In this document: positions 1 through 8,157 of the stretch, one piece after another
Numbering within the stretch: the first letter of the stretch is position 1
Layout: each line of letters opens with the position of its first letter
NCBI GenBank assembly: GCA_017446585.1
Contig: JAFSQL010000006.1
Span: 62,001 to 126,000, forward strand
DNA: 64,000 nt
Source: Paludibacteraceae bacterium
Lineage (GTDB): Bacteria > Bacteroidota > Bacteroidia > Bacteroidales > Paludibacteraceae
Direction of reading: 5' to 3'
Translations under genes and position numbers: made by a program
The notes under the pieces: model-generated
What the model saw: the letters and a program-made list of their open reading frames with translations, nothing else
The model's database searches: none
Told to the model about the DNA's origin: nothing

Positions 1-261
1 GGAGCGCCTTCACTTACGTTCTTCGACATGTCCGTTTTCGACATCTTCGACTATGTCTCCTCCAACATCATGTTGCCAATTGGCGGTCTCCTCATCGTGC
101 TCTTTGCCGGATGGATCATGCCCAAACGCATCTTGCATGCACAACTTACCAACAACGCTGACCACGAACCTTTCTACTTCAAAATCATCCGATTCCTCAT
201 TCGCTTTGTCGCACCAATCTTTGTCTCCATTCTCTTCCTCCACCTTATCGGAATTTTCTAA
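1..261 (+). CDS. Sodium-dependent transporter, NSS family (C-terminal fragment)
   Basis: The frame is open from base 1, so the start lies outside the window; only about 86 residues are visible. The peptide holds a hydrophobic segment around an N-I-M-L-P-I-G-G-L motif followed by a G-W-I-M-P-K turn, and a second hydrophobic segment near the end. This matches the last two membrane helices of bacterial neurotransmitter:sodium symporters, which import amino acids or similar substrates with sodium. The substrate cannot be told from this end. The stop overlaps the convergent upstream-facing gene by 17 bases, so the two genes are tail to tail with no room for a separate terminator. Confidence 0.8.
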   Translation, partial: GAPSLTFFDMSVFDIFDYVSSNIMLPIGGLLIVLFAGWIMPKRILHAQLTNNADHEPFYFKIIRFLIRFVAPIFVSILFLHLIGIF

Positions 262-1156
262 TCCACCCTTCCAAGGCTCTTTTTACGCCCCCAATCCATT
301 TCGGGTGGCAACGTGCCACTTCATGATACGTCCGCTCTTCAGCACCGAAACCGGCGTAAAACCTATCCACGCCCGCTGACATCGAACCCTCGAAATCCAA
401 CTCCCTGCCACTACCGGCATACTTCCTCACTATCCAATCTACCACGGCTGCCGATGCACCCATTCGCTTCCCCGTTCCCGACGTGGCGGCTATCAGATAG
501 ACCAATCGTCCCTCTCCGCTGTCAACCAACAGAACCTCCGACAGCACCTCACCTTCTCCACTTCTTGCGACAATCCATTTCCCCTTCCCTTCTTTCACAA
601 TGTGGTTTACCAATAGCCTCGTCTCCCTTTCGTTCGCCACATGATCATTTTCTTGCTGATAGAATTGGAAATTTTTCTTTTCGTCTTTTCCTTCCTCCAC
701 GCGAACGTCGTTCGATTTCGCTTTCCTTATGTTTCTTCGAGCGTTCTCCGAATATCCTCGCGCTATCGTTTCATACCTTTCTGTCAAACTCAGAACGCGA
801 TTTCTCCTCGCCTCACGACTGTATTTCCCGGCTTCATTCTTCTCGTTTGTCTGCATCACGAAACTGCGGCATGGCAGTTTCTCATAAAACGCCGCCTCGT
901 CTTTCGTTTCTCCAAACACGCCTAACTGCTGTGTCAGTGGCGGTTGCATGATATAACGCACCACACCCGCCTTCTTCACCCAATACGGCATCACCGCCTC
1001 ATAGTCTCCTTCCACCAGTCCGTGCCACCCTTCCGCAACGATGTCTAACCACCATGTTTGTCCATACGGCAAACCGCTTCTCCGACACACGGCGTTCCAC
1101 TTCTTCTCATCTATCTCCTTGCGGCTCAAGTCTCTTATGTCTTGCCGATCTTTCAT
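245..1156 (-). CDS. FemAB-like / GNAT-type acyltransferase
   Basis: 303 residues. The C-terminal half has the pattern of FemAB/BioF2-like acyltransferase domains: an S-E-N-A-R-R-N-I-R-K-A segment, then a beta-rich stretch, and an L-D-F-E-G-S-M-S-A-G-V motif followed by F-Y-A-G-F-G-A, which in this family shapes the acyl-donor site. No signal peptide or membrane segment is visible, so it is probably cytoplasmic. Its ATG overlaps the aroK stop by 4 bases, indicating translational coupling as the last gene of the S41 protease-aroK operon. The substrate is unknown; roles in peptidoglycan or lipid modification are known for relatives, but nothing here decides between them. Confidence 0.7.
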   Translation of the reverse strand: MKDRQDIRDLSRKEIDEKKWNAVCRRSGLPYGQTWWLDIVAEGWHGLVEGDYEAVMPYWVKKAGVVRYIMQPPLTQQLGVFGETKDEAAFYEKLPCRSFVMQTNEKNEAGKYSREARRNRVLSLTERYETIARGYSENARRNIRKAKSNDVRVEEGKDEKKNFQFYQQENDHVANERETRLLVNHIVKEGKGKWIVARSGEGEVLSEVLLVDSGEGRLVYLIAATSGTGKRMGASAAVVDWIVRKYAGSGRELDFEGSMSAGVDRFYAGFGAEERTYHEVARCHPKWIGGVKRALEGWIRKFR

Positions 1157-1680
1157 GCTTCCTGGGTAATGTTTATCACCGCAGTGGCTGTTTCTTCCGC
1201 GCTGTTGCCGTCTGTGTCCATGACGTGCGTTGCCCTCTCATAATACGCCTTGCGCTTCGCCAACTGCTCTTCTATGAAAGCATGCAGTTCCTCCTCGCTT
1301 TTCCCCTTCAGTATCGGACGGTTCCTCGTTCCGTGCGTCACAATCAATCGTTTTGCCAACGATTCCGCACTCATGCGCAAATACACCACCTTCCCTGTTT
1401 CCAGCATCACTTCCATATTATCACTTTGACATGGTGTTCCGCCACCGGTCGAAATCACCACGTTCTCCATCCCGCACACTTCTTCAAGCATGTTCCTTTC
1501 CATTTTCCTGAATCCGGACTCTCCCCTCGTGGCGAATATTTCGTTGATTGTCTGCCTGAAACGACTTTCTATGCGCTTGTCCATATCTATCATTTCCCAC
1601 CCCAATCGTCGCGCGACTATCCTGGCCACGGTCGATTTCCCGCAACCCATATACCCCACTATATATATACGATTTTGCAT
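1153..1680 (-). CDS. aroK: Shikimate kinase
   Basis: 175 residues, the usual length. The enzyme phosphorylates shikimate at the 3-hydroxyl in the chorismate pathway. Visible features are the P-loop G-Y-M-G-C-G-K-S-T (residues 9-17), the D-M-D motif at 32-34, the shikimate-binding R58 in a G-F-R-K-M-E context, and the S-T-G-G-G motif around 77-81. It starts 3 bases after the stop of the S41 protease gene and its stop overlaps the start of the FemAB-like gene, so the three are one leftward operon. No other aromatic-pathway gene is in the window. Confidence 0.96.
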   Translation of the reverse strand: MQNRIYIVGYMGCGKSTVARIVARRLGWEMIDMDKRIESRFRQTINEIFATRGESGFRKMERNMLEEVCGMENVVISTGGGTPCQSDNMEVMLETGKVVYLRMSAESLAKRLIVTHGTRNRPILKGKSEEELHAFIEEQLAKRKAYYERATHVMDTDGNSAEETATAVINITQEA

Positions 1681-1683
1681 TCT

Positions 1684-3246
1684 CTATTTTTGACCTCTTA
1701 ATTCTTCCACTGCCTTCTTCACGGTCTCGTCTTGGTCGTTCACGATGGTGTAATATCCCTCTTCACCCCATATCCTACGCGCTATCAAGGCTTTCAAAAA
1801 CATTCGGCTCTTCTCCTTCGCCCTTTCCCACTCCTCGTCCGTACAAGTCACTTCCTCCTCCGCGGCCTCCGCTCGCAAACCGTTCAGCATGTTGTCATCT
1901 ACCTCCATTTCCACCTCAAACCGTTTCAGCGTGCCATATCTTTCCGCATAATTCCTTTCCCTGTCTTCCGCCACAATGGTACTGTAAGTGTTCAAGACAC
2001 CTTTGGCGACAACGTTCGACAGATATTTGGAGTTCAATGTCGTGTCTGCGGGAACAAACACGTCTGGCATGATGCCTCCGCCACCATACACGGTTCTCCC
2101 TTTTACCATTGTTTTATATTGCAACGAGTCCGCCAACTTCACACTATCCGCATTCGTCAGTTCCCCGTGCTTCATCCTTTCTTCCGCATCTGACTTGTAC
2201 GCTTCGATTCCATTTTCGTATGGTTTTTGAATGCATCGTCCCGACGGCGTGTAATACCTTGCCACCGTCACGCGCATCAGGCTTCCGTCATTTAGTTTTA
2301 TCTGTTGTTGCACCAATCCCTTCCCGAAAGTTCTGCGACCTACCACCACGCCCCTGTCCCAATCCTGCAACGCTCCGCTCAATATCTCGCTTGCGCTTGC
2401 CGTGTACTCATCCACCAACACGGCTACCTTCGCATCCTTCATGCTTCCGCCCGCACTGCTGTGATACACGATGTTCAGAACACGTCCCTTGGTTCTTACA
2501 ATGTCCATCTTCCCGTCCAAAAAGTCATCCGCTATCGCTGTCGCCATCTGTAAGTAACCGCCGCCATTCCCGCGCAAGTCTATGACAATGTCCTTCATTC
2601 CCTGCTTCTTCAGTCCCTTGATGACCTCGTTCCACTCTTTCTTGGTTGTCTCGCTGAAACGGGTGATGCGCACATACCCGGTCGTCGGGTCCAATAGGTA
2701 ACCGACCGTCACGCTCTTCAGTGGCACCTTATCCCTCGTGATGTGAAAGGTCAGGTCTTCCTTCTCGCCTTTTCGCTTCACGCTCACGACCACTTTCGTC
2801 CCCTTCTTTCCGCGCAGCATCTTCATCACCTCGTGCGTGGTCTTTTTCACACCGGCTATCACGGTGTCATTCACCTTCACTATCTGGTCTCCGGCGCGTA
2901 TTCCCACCTTTTCCGACGGACCGCCCTCTATCGTGTTCTCCACGTGCAACGTGTCCCGCTGCATCGTGAAAGTGATTCCGACGCCTTCAAACTCTCCCTC
3001 CAAGGGTTCTGTCATTTGCTGTACCTCCTCACGGGGAATATATACCGAGTGCGGATCCAAACCCTCCAACATACCGCGCAGGGCATTCTCCACGGCTTTG
3101 TTTTCATCTATCGTATCAACATACATCGATTTCACTTTCTGCTCCGCCTCAAAAAACTTTTTCAACGCCACCACGCTTGCGTCATTCTTTGCCGACGCTG
3201 TCACGCTCAACGCCATCATTCCCAAAACGACCAATATCTTTCTCAT
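1684..3246 (-). CDS. S41 family C-terminal processing peptidase
   Basis: 520 residues with an N-terminal signal peptide (about 1-19, ending S-A-K), so it acts in the periplasm. A PDZ domain follows an E-G-V-G-I motif (about 85-165). The protease core has the substrate-cradle motif D-L-R-G-N-G-G-G (223-230), the catalytic serine inside Y-T-A-S-A-S-E (S284 by alignment with Prc/CtpA) and the catalytic lysine in F-G-K-G (K309); the spacing of 25 matches the family. The long C-terminal extension is typical of the Bacteroidota members. It is the first gene of the operon with aroK and the FemAB-like gene. The protein substrates are not known. Confidence 0.93.
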   Translation of the reverse strand: MRKILVVLGMMALSVTASAKNDASVVALKKFFEAEQKVKSMYVDTIDENKAVENALRGMLEGLDPHSVYIPREEVQQMTEPLEGEFEGVGITFTMQRDTLHVENTIEGGPSEKVGIRAGDQIVKVNDTVIAGVKKTTHEVMKMLRGKKGTKVVVSVKRKGEKEDLTFHITRDKVPLKSVTVGYLLDPTTGYVRITRFSETTKKEWNEVIKGLKKQGMKDIVIDLRGNGGGYLQMATAIADDFLDGKMDIVRTKGRVLNIVYHSSAGGSMKDAKVAVLVDEYTASASEILSGALQDWDRGVVVGRRTFGKGLVQQQIKLNDGSLMRVTVARYYTPSGRCIQKPYENGIEAYKSDAEERMKHGELTNADSVKLADSLQYKTMVKGRTVYGGGGIMPDVFVPADTTLNSKYLSNVVAKGVLNTYSTIVAEDRERNYAERYGTLKRFEVEMEVDDNMLNGLRAEAAEEEVTCTDEEWERAKEKSRMFLKALIARRIWGEEGYYTIVNDQDETVKKAVEELRGQK

Positions 3247-3264
3247 TTTCTTCGATTTTTCCTA

Positions 3265-3272
3265 CAAAGGTA
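3265..3272 (-). promoter_or_regulatory. Bacteroidota-type -7 promoter box for the S41 operon
   Basis: On the minus strand the sequence TACCTTTG fits the TAnnTTTG box recognised by the primary sigma factor of Bacteroidota. It lies about 20 bases before the ATG of the S41 protease gene, giving a very short leader. Confidence 0.6.
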
Positions 3273-3326
3273 ACACATATTCCGACTTCCGCTTCTGCTG
3301 ACTTTGTTTGTTATAAAATGTGAATT

Positions 3327-3345
3327 TATCCTACGTCATAGGATA
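3327..3345. promoter_or_regulatory. Candidate operator: 7-bp inverted repeat upstream of the DHH gene
   Basis: TATCCTA, five bases, TAGGATA: a perfect 7-bp inverted repeat that ends 6 bases before the -7 box of the rightward operon. The position overlaps where RNA polymerase would sit, as expected for a repressor operator. It is too short to act as a terminator and has no T-run. No regulator is assigned. Confidence 0.4.
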
Positions 3346-3351
3346 ATGTGT

Positions 3352-3359
3352 TAATTTTG
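3352..3359 (+). promoter_or_regulatory. Bacteroidota-type -7 promoter box for the rightward operon
   Basis: TAATTTTG fits TAnnTTTG and lies 17 bases before the ATG of the DHH phosphoesterase gene; transcription should start only about 10 bases before that codon. It is the only such box I see upstream of the five-gene run that ends with gpmI. Confidence 0.55.
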
Positions 3360-3376
3360 CCCGTTCTTAAGGTTTC

Positions 3377-4432
3377 ATGGAAATGACTTTCAATGCGAAC
3401 GACATAGCCAAGGCACGACAACTTTTTAACACGGCTTCCTCCGTTGCTATCCTTGCGCATGCGGGTCCCGACGGCGACGCTCTCGGCTCTTCGCTCGCTC
3501 TCTACCATCTCCTCTCTTCTTTGGGCAAGACGACAAACGTCATCTACCCCAACGACTTCGCTGCCAACCTGCGTTGGATGCCGGCGGCAGATCGTGCGCT
3601 CGTCTTTCGCAAGAACCCCGATGCCGTTTCACGTATCATCTCCGATGCTGACCTCATCCTCATCTGCGACCTCAACGAACTCACACGCCTCAACACGGGT
3701 TCTAAAACCGATGGCATCGTCGGACTTAGTCTCCTCGTCCAGCAATCCTCCGCTCCCAAACTGCTCATTGACCACCACGAGTTCCCACAAGCCGACCAGT
3801 TCGACCTCCTTTTCTCGCGACCCGAACTCTCCTCCGCCTCCGAGGTGGTGTACCGACTTATCGACGACATGCGCATGCTCGAGCTTGCGCCTTTCGATTT
3901 CTTCCAATGCGTCCTGACGGGCATGATGACCGACACGGGATTTTTCCACTACGGATGCCAATACCCCGACTTCTTCCACATTGTCGCCGACATCGTTGCG
4001 CGGGGAGTCAACATTACGCTTCTTACGCAAAACATCTCCTGCCATGAGCGGGAGCAAAAAATACGCCTCACAGCCTACCTGCTCGACCGCAAACTCGAAC
4101 TCTTCCCCGAGTTCGCCACCGCCATCACCATCCTCACCGATGACGAGAAGCGACGCTTCAACTACGAAAGCGGCGATGCCGAAGGCTACGTCAACATCCC
4201 TCTTGACATCGAAGGCATCAATCGCTCCATCTTCATCAAGGAGGAGCGACAAGACGGCATCGTCAAACTCTCTTTCCGAAGCCAAGGCGATGTCAACGTC
4301 GAGCAACTGGCGCGATTACACTTCAACGGCGGTGGACACTTCAACGCCGCTGGAGGCGAAATGCGCGACCTCACGGTTCAACAGGTGCGCGACATGCTTA
4401 TTCATATTCTTAAAGATGAAACAAGAATCTAA
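3377..4432 (+). CDS. DHH family phosphoesterase (NrnA-like oligoribonuclease/pAp phosphatase)
   Basis: 351 residues. The DHH domain shows D-G-D-A-L-G-S (32-38), a D-L-N metal ligand near 98-100, and the namesake D-H-H at 132-134. The C-terminal DHHA1 domain shows F-N-G-G-G-H-F-N-A-A-G-G. This is the layout of NrnA, which degrades short oligoribonucleotides and dephosphorylates 3'-phosphoadenosine 5'-phosphate in the cytoplasm with manganese. It is the first gene of the rightward run. The next gene may start inside its tail (ATG at 4416) but more likely starts at 4455. A cyclic-dinucleotide phosphodiesterase of the same fold cannot be excluded, though the GdpP-type membrane region is absent. 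Confidence 0.88.
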   Translation: MEMTFNANDIAKARQLFNTASSVAILAHAGPDGDALGSSLALYHLLSSLGKTTNVIYPNDFAANLRWMPAADRALVFRKNPDAVSRIISDADLILICDLNELTRLNTGSKTDGIVGLSLLVQQSSAPKLLIDHHEFPQADQFDLLFSRPELSSASEVVYRLIDDMRMLELAPFDFFQCVLTGMMTDTGFFHYGCQYPDFFHIVADIVARGVNITLLTQNISCHEREQKIRLTAYLLDRKLELFPEFATAITILTDDEKRRFNYESGDAEGYVNIPLDIEGINRSIFIKEERQDGIVKLSFRSQGDVNVEQLARLHFNGGGHFNAAGGEMRDLTVQQVRDMLIHILKDETRI

Positions 4433-4454
4433 CGAAACGACTATAACTCACAAT

Positions 4455-5732
4455 ATGAAATATCTCATCATTCTTGGCGACGGCATGGCGGACGAACACA
4501 TCCCCGCACTGGGCAACAAGACACCGCTCCAGGCGGCTTCCACGCCCACCATGGATCACCTCGCTAAAATTGGACGATGCGGACTTCTCCACACCGTGCC
4601 TCAAGGCTACCACCCCGGCAGCGAAGTTGCACACCTCTCTCTTCTTGGCTACAACCTACCCGAAGTCTTCGAGGGCAGGGGATCACTCGAAGCCGCAAGC
4701 ATGGGCGTGCCCATCATGAAGGACGAAATGGCTATGCGCGTCAATCTCATCTGTCTTGACGGTGACAAGATCAAGAACCATAGTGCGGGCGATATCACTA
4801 CCGAAGAGGCTAAGGAACTTATTGACACGCTCAACCGCTCTTTTGCCGATTCCGGAGTGAAGTTCTACACTGGCTTTTCCTATCGTCACCTGCTCGTCAT
4901 GAAGGGTGGTGACAAGAATCTCATCTGCACCCCTCCGCACGATGTGCCGGGACAAACGTGGGCTGACAAGATGATCAAACCGTCCACGCCCGAAGCGAAA
5001 GCCACCGCTGACTGTCTCAACGACCTCATTCTACGCAGTCAAAAAATCCTTGCAAACCATCCTGTCAATCTTCGACGTGTTGCCGAAGGAAAGGACCCGG
5101 CAAACTCCATCTGGCCTTGGTCACCGGGCTATCGACCTCACATGCACACGCTGCTTGACACTTACGGATTCCGCAATGGTGCGGTCATCTCCGCGGTTGA
5201 CCTCATCAAGGGCATCGGCGTCTATGCGGGCCTGCAAGTCATCAATGTGCCAGGTGCAACCGGTCTTTGGGACACTAACTATGAAGGCAAGGCGCAAGCC
5301 GCCATTGATGCGCTCAAAGAAAATGACTTCGTCTTCCTTCATGTCGAAGCCACCGACGAAGCGGGACATGCTGGCGATCCTGAACTCAAGACACGTTCCG
5401 TCGAATATCTCGAAAATCGTGTCGTGCGACCTATCTGGGAAGCCGTCAAGAAGATGCAAAGTGACGACCCTGTCGCCATTGCCATCCTTCCGGACCACCC
5501 TACCTTCTGTCGCACCCGTACGCATAGCGATCACCCCGTGCCGTTCATCATCTACCGTCCGGACCAACGCCCCGACAAGGTTGACCACTACGACGAGGAC
5601 AGTTGTGCCAAAGGTTCCTATGGCGAACTCTTTGCTGACGAGTTTATGAACGCCTTCACTCGTACCAGTTCTTTCAAGGTAGGCGTGCGCAAGATGCGCA
5701 GCAATCTTCGTCGCCATTTCAGCGGAAGTTGA
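4455..5732 (+). CDS. apgM: apgM-type phosphoglycerate mutase family protein, possible homoserine kinase
   Basis: 425 residues from the chosen ATG; a longer frame exists but homologues begin at M-K-Y-x-I-I-L-G-D-G-M-A-D. Alkaline-phosphatase-fold features are the metal-binding D9 in L-G-D-G-M-A-D, the nucleophile-region serine (S56) in G-S-E-V-A-H-L-S-L-L-G, and the late H-S-D-H-P-V-P-F motif. It is annotated across Bacteroidota as cofactor-independent phosphoglycerate mutase of the archaeal type. It sits directly before thrC, and a full gpmI lies three kilobases downstream. From memory, relatives in Bacteroides and Desulfovibrio have been implicated as homoserine kinase, the step before ThrC; here that role is inferred from context only. 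Confidence 0.85.
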   Translation: MKYLIILGDGMADEHIPALGNKTPLQAASTPTMDHLAKIGRCGLLHTVPQGYHPGSEVAHLSLLGYNLPEVFEGRGSLEAASMGVPIMKDEMAMRVNLICLDGDKIKNHSAGDITTEEAKELIDTLNRSFADSGVKFYTGFSYRHLLVMKGGDKNLICTPPHDVPGQTWADKMIKPSTPEAKATADCLNDLILRSQKILANHPVNLRRVAEGKDPANSIWPWSPGYRPHMHTLLDTYGFRNGAVISAVDLIKGIGVYAGLQVINVPGATGLWDTNYEGKAQAAIDALKENDFVFLHVEATDEAGHAGDPELKTRSVEYLENRVVRPIWEAVKKMQSDDPVAIAILPDHPTFCRTRTHSDHPVPFIIYRPDQRPDKVDHYDEDSCAKGSYGELFADEFMNAFTRTSSFKVGVRKMRSNLRRHFSGS

Positions 5733-5785
5733 ACACCCTCTACCGCGATAATCCATGACCTTTAACAAATAAAAAAACTAATCAC

Positions 5786-7099
5786 TTGAAATACTACAGC
5801 ACCAACCATTCCGCTCCCCTCGCCTCTCTCGAAGAGGCGGTTGTTCGTGGTCTCGCCCCTGACAAGGGACTCTACATGCCCGAACAAATCAAGTCGCTCC
5901 CGACTGAGTTTTTTGACCGTATCGACACGCTCTCTCTCCAGGAGATAGCTTTCGAGGTCGCCAAGGCTTTCTTTGGCGACGACGTGCCTGACGACGACTT
6001 GCGAGGCATTGTCTATGACACGCTCTCCTTCGACATCCCTGCCGTGCGCGTCACCGACAACATCTACTCCCTCGAACTCTTCCATGGTCCTACGCTGGCT
6101 TTCAAGGATGTCGGAGCGCGCTTCATGTCCCGACTTCTCGGCTACTTCGTCCGCAAGGAAGGCGAAAACCGCCAAGTCAACGTTCTTGTAGCCACTTCCG
6201 GCGACACGGGCAGTGCCGTTGCCAACGGATTCCTCGGCGTGCCTGGCATACACGTTTACGTGCTCTACCCTAAGGGCAAGGTTAGCAAGATTCAGGAAAG
6301 CCAATTCACCACCCTCGGACAGAACATCACCGCCATCGAGGTGGATGGCGTTTTCGACGACTGCCAAGCGCTCGTCAAGAACGCGTTCATGGACGCCGAA
6401 CTCAACAAGGCGATGAAACTCACCTCCGCCAACTCAATCAATGTGGCGCGTTTCTTACCTCAAGCCTTCTACTATTTCTACGCCTATGCCCAACTCAAAA
6501 AGTTAGGATTGGCTTCCAACCTCGTCATCTGCGTTCCGTCAGGCAATTTTGGCAACATCACTGCCGGTCTCTTCGGCAAGCGCATGGGACTGCCTGTCTA
6601 TCGTTTCATCGCTGCCAACAACGCCAATGACATTTTCTACCAATATCTTCTGACTGGCGACTACAACCCTCGTCCGTCCGTTCCTACGCTCGCCAACGCC
6701 ATGGACGTGGGTGCGCCAAGCAACTTCGCGCGCATCCTCGCTCTCTATGACAACAGCGTCGATGCCATTCGTGCCGACATCGCCGGAGCGCGCTACTCCG
6801 ACACACAAATTGCCGACACCATGCGACAGTGCCTTGCCTCCACGGGCTATCAACTCGACCCTCATGGTGCCTGCGGTTACCAAGCGCTCTGCGACCTCCT
6901 CCGTCCGGACGAGGTGGGCGTTTTCCTCGAAACGGCACACCCCGCCAAGTTCAAGGAGAAGGTGGACGACATCACTTCTTCCGACGTCGCCATCCCTGAA
7001 CGGCTTGCCGCCTTCATGCGGGGCACCAAGCAGAGTGTGCCTCTCTCCAAGTCCTTCGACGACTTCAAGCGATTTCTGTTGGCGGAGAACAAAAAATAA
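5786..7099 (+). CDS. thrC: Threonine synthase
   Basis: 437 residues. The enzyme converts O-phosphohomoserine to threonine with pyridoxal phosphate. The cofactor lysine is in G-P-T-L-A-F-K-D-V-G (K107). The phosphate-binding segment A-T-S-G-D-T-G-S-A-V and the serine-rich V-C-V-P-S-G-N-F-G-N-type loop are present. The start is TTG at 5786: the family begins M-K-Y-Y-S-T, and there is no in-frame ATG nearby. It follows the apgM-like gene by 53 bases, and trpS follows 17 bases later, so it is probably within one transcript. Confidence 0.95.
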   Translation: MKYYSTNHSAPLASLEEAVVRGLAPDKGLYMPEQIKSLPTEFFDRIDTLSLQEIAFEVAKAFFGDDVPDDDLRGIVYDTLSFDIPAVRVTDNIYSLELFHGPTLAFKDVGARFMSRLLGYFVRKEGENRQVNVLVATSGDTGSAVANGFLGVPGIHVYVLYPKGKVSKIQESQFTTLGQNITAIEVDGVFDDCQALVKNAFMDAELNKAMKLTSANSINVARFLPQAFYYFYAYAQLKKLGLASNLVICVPSGNFGNITAGLFGKRMGLPVYRFIAANNANDIFYQYLLTGDYNPRPSVPTLANAMDVGAPSNFARILALYDNSVDAIRADIAGARYSDTQIADTMRQCLASTGYQLDPHGACGYQALCDLLRPDEVGVFLETAHPAKFKEKVDDITSSDVAIPERLAAFMRGTKQSVPLSKSFDDFKRFLLAENKK

Positions 7100-7116
7100 T
7101 CTGTTATTTTAGTAAA

Positions 7117-8121
7117 ATGAAAAAAATCGTTTCCGGCATCCGACCTACGGGATCTCTTCATCTCGGCAACTACTTCGGTGCCTTGCAAAACTTCATACGT
7201 CTGCAACAACTCGATGACGCTGATTGCTATTTCTTCGTTGCTGACTATCATAGCCTCACCACCCACCCTCACCCGGACGACATCCGAGGCAATGTTAAAA
7301 AAATCATCGTTGACTACCTCGCGGCGGGTCTCGACCCCGAACGTGTCACGCTCTACGTGCAAAGCGACGTTCCCGAAGTCATCGAACTCTACCTCTTCCT
7401 CAACATGAACGCCTACGTTGGCGAACTTGAGCGTTGCGCCTCCTTCAAGGACAAGGTGCGACAAAACCCTAACAACGTCAATGCGGGACTGCTCACCTAT
7501 CCGACACTCATGGCGGCGGACATCCTCCTCCACCACGCTGACTTCGTGCCTGTGGGCAAGGACCAAATGACGCACCTCGAAATGACGCGCTCCTTTGGCA
7601 ATCGTTTCAACCGCATCTACGGCGTTGACTACTTCAAGGAACCGCAAGCCTTCAACTTCAACAACGAACCCATCAAGATTCCGGGACTCAACGGCTCCAC
7701 CAAGATGGGTAAGAGCGAGGGCGAAGGCAATGCCATTTTCCTCGACGACGAACCCGCTGTCCTGAAGAAGAAGGTCATGCGCGCCGTCACCGATGGCGGT
7801 CCAACGCAACCAAACCAGCCCAAACCGCAAGCCATCGAGAATCTATTCCAACTCATGCGCGTGGTTTCCGCTCCGGAGACGCTTGCCTTCTTTGAAGAGA
7901 AATGGAACGATATGTCCATCCGCTATGGTGACATGAAGAAGCAATTGGCGGAAGACATGGAAACCTTCGTCGCCCCCATTCGCGAACGCATCCACCAGTT
8001 TGAGTCTGATGACGCTTACATTGATCGCGTCATACGACAAGGTGCCGAGAAGTCTCGTGTCGGGGCGCGACAGACAGTTCAGGACGTACGTGAAATCGTT
8101 GGTTTCCGCCGAATGGACTAA
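7117..8121 (+). CDS. trpS: Tryptophanyl-tRNA synthetase
   Basis: 334 residues, normal for the bacterial enzyme, which charges tRNA-Trp. The class I signature is H-L-G-N (15-18) in the G-x-R-P-T-G-x-L-H-L-G-N-Y-F-G context, and the KMSKS loop is K-M-G-K-S (196-200). The tryptophan pocket segment L-T-Y-P-x-L-M-A-A-D is present near 126-135. It starts 17 bases after thrC; the 36-base gap before gpmI has no terminator-like hairpin. No trp attenuator or T-box-like leader is visible upstream. Confidence 0.97.
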   Translation: MKKIVSGIRPTGSLHLGNYFGALQNFIRLQQLDDADCYFFVADYHSLTTHPHPDDIRGNVKKIIVDYLAAGLDPERVTLYVQSDVPEVIELYLFLNMNAYVGELERCASFKDKVRQNPNNVNAGLLTYPTLMAADILLHHADFVPVGKDQMTHLEMTRSFGNRFNRIYGVDYFKEPQAFNFNNEPIKIPGLNGSTKMGKSEGEGNAIFLDDEPAVLKKKVMRAVTDGGPTQPNQPKPQAIENLFQLMRVVSAPETLAFFEEKWNDMSIRYGDMKKQLAEDMETFVAPIRERIHQFESDDAYIDRVIRQGAEKSRVGARQTVQDVREIVGFRRMD

Positions 8122-8157
8122 AAATCTATTGTTGAATCTGACTTAAAAACTAAGAAT

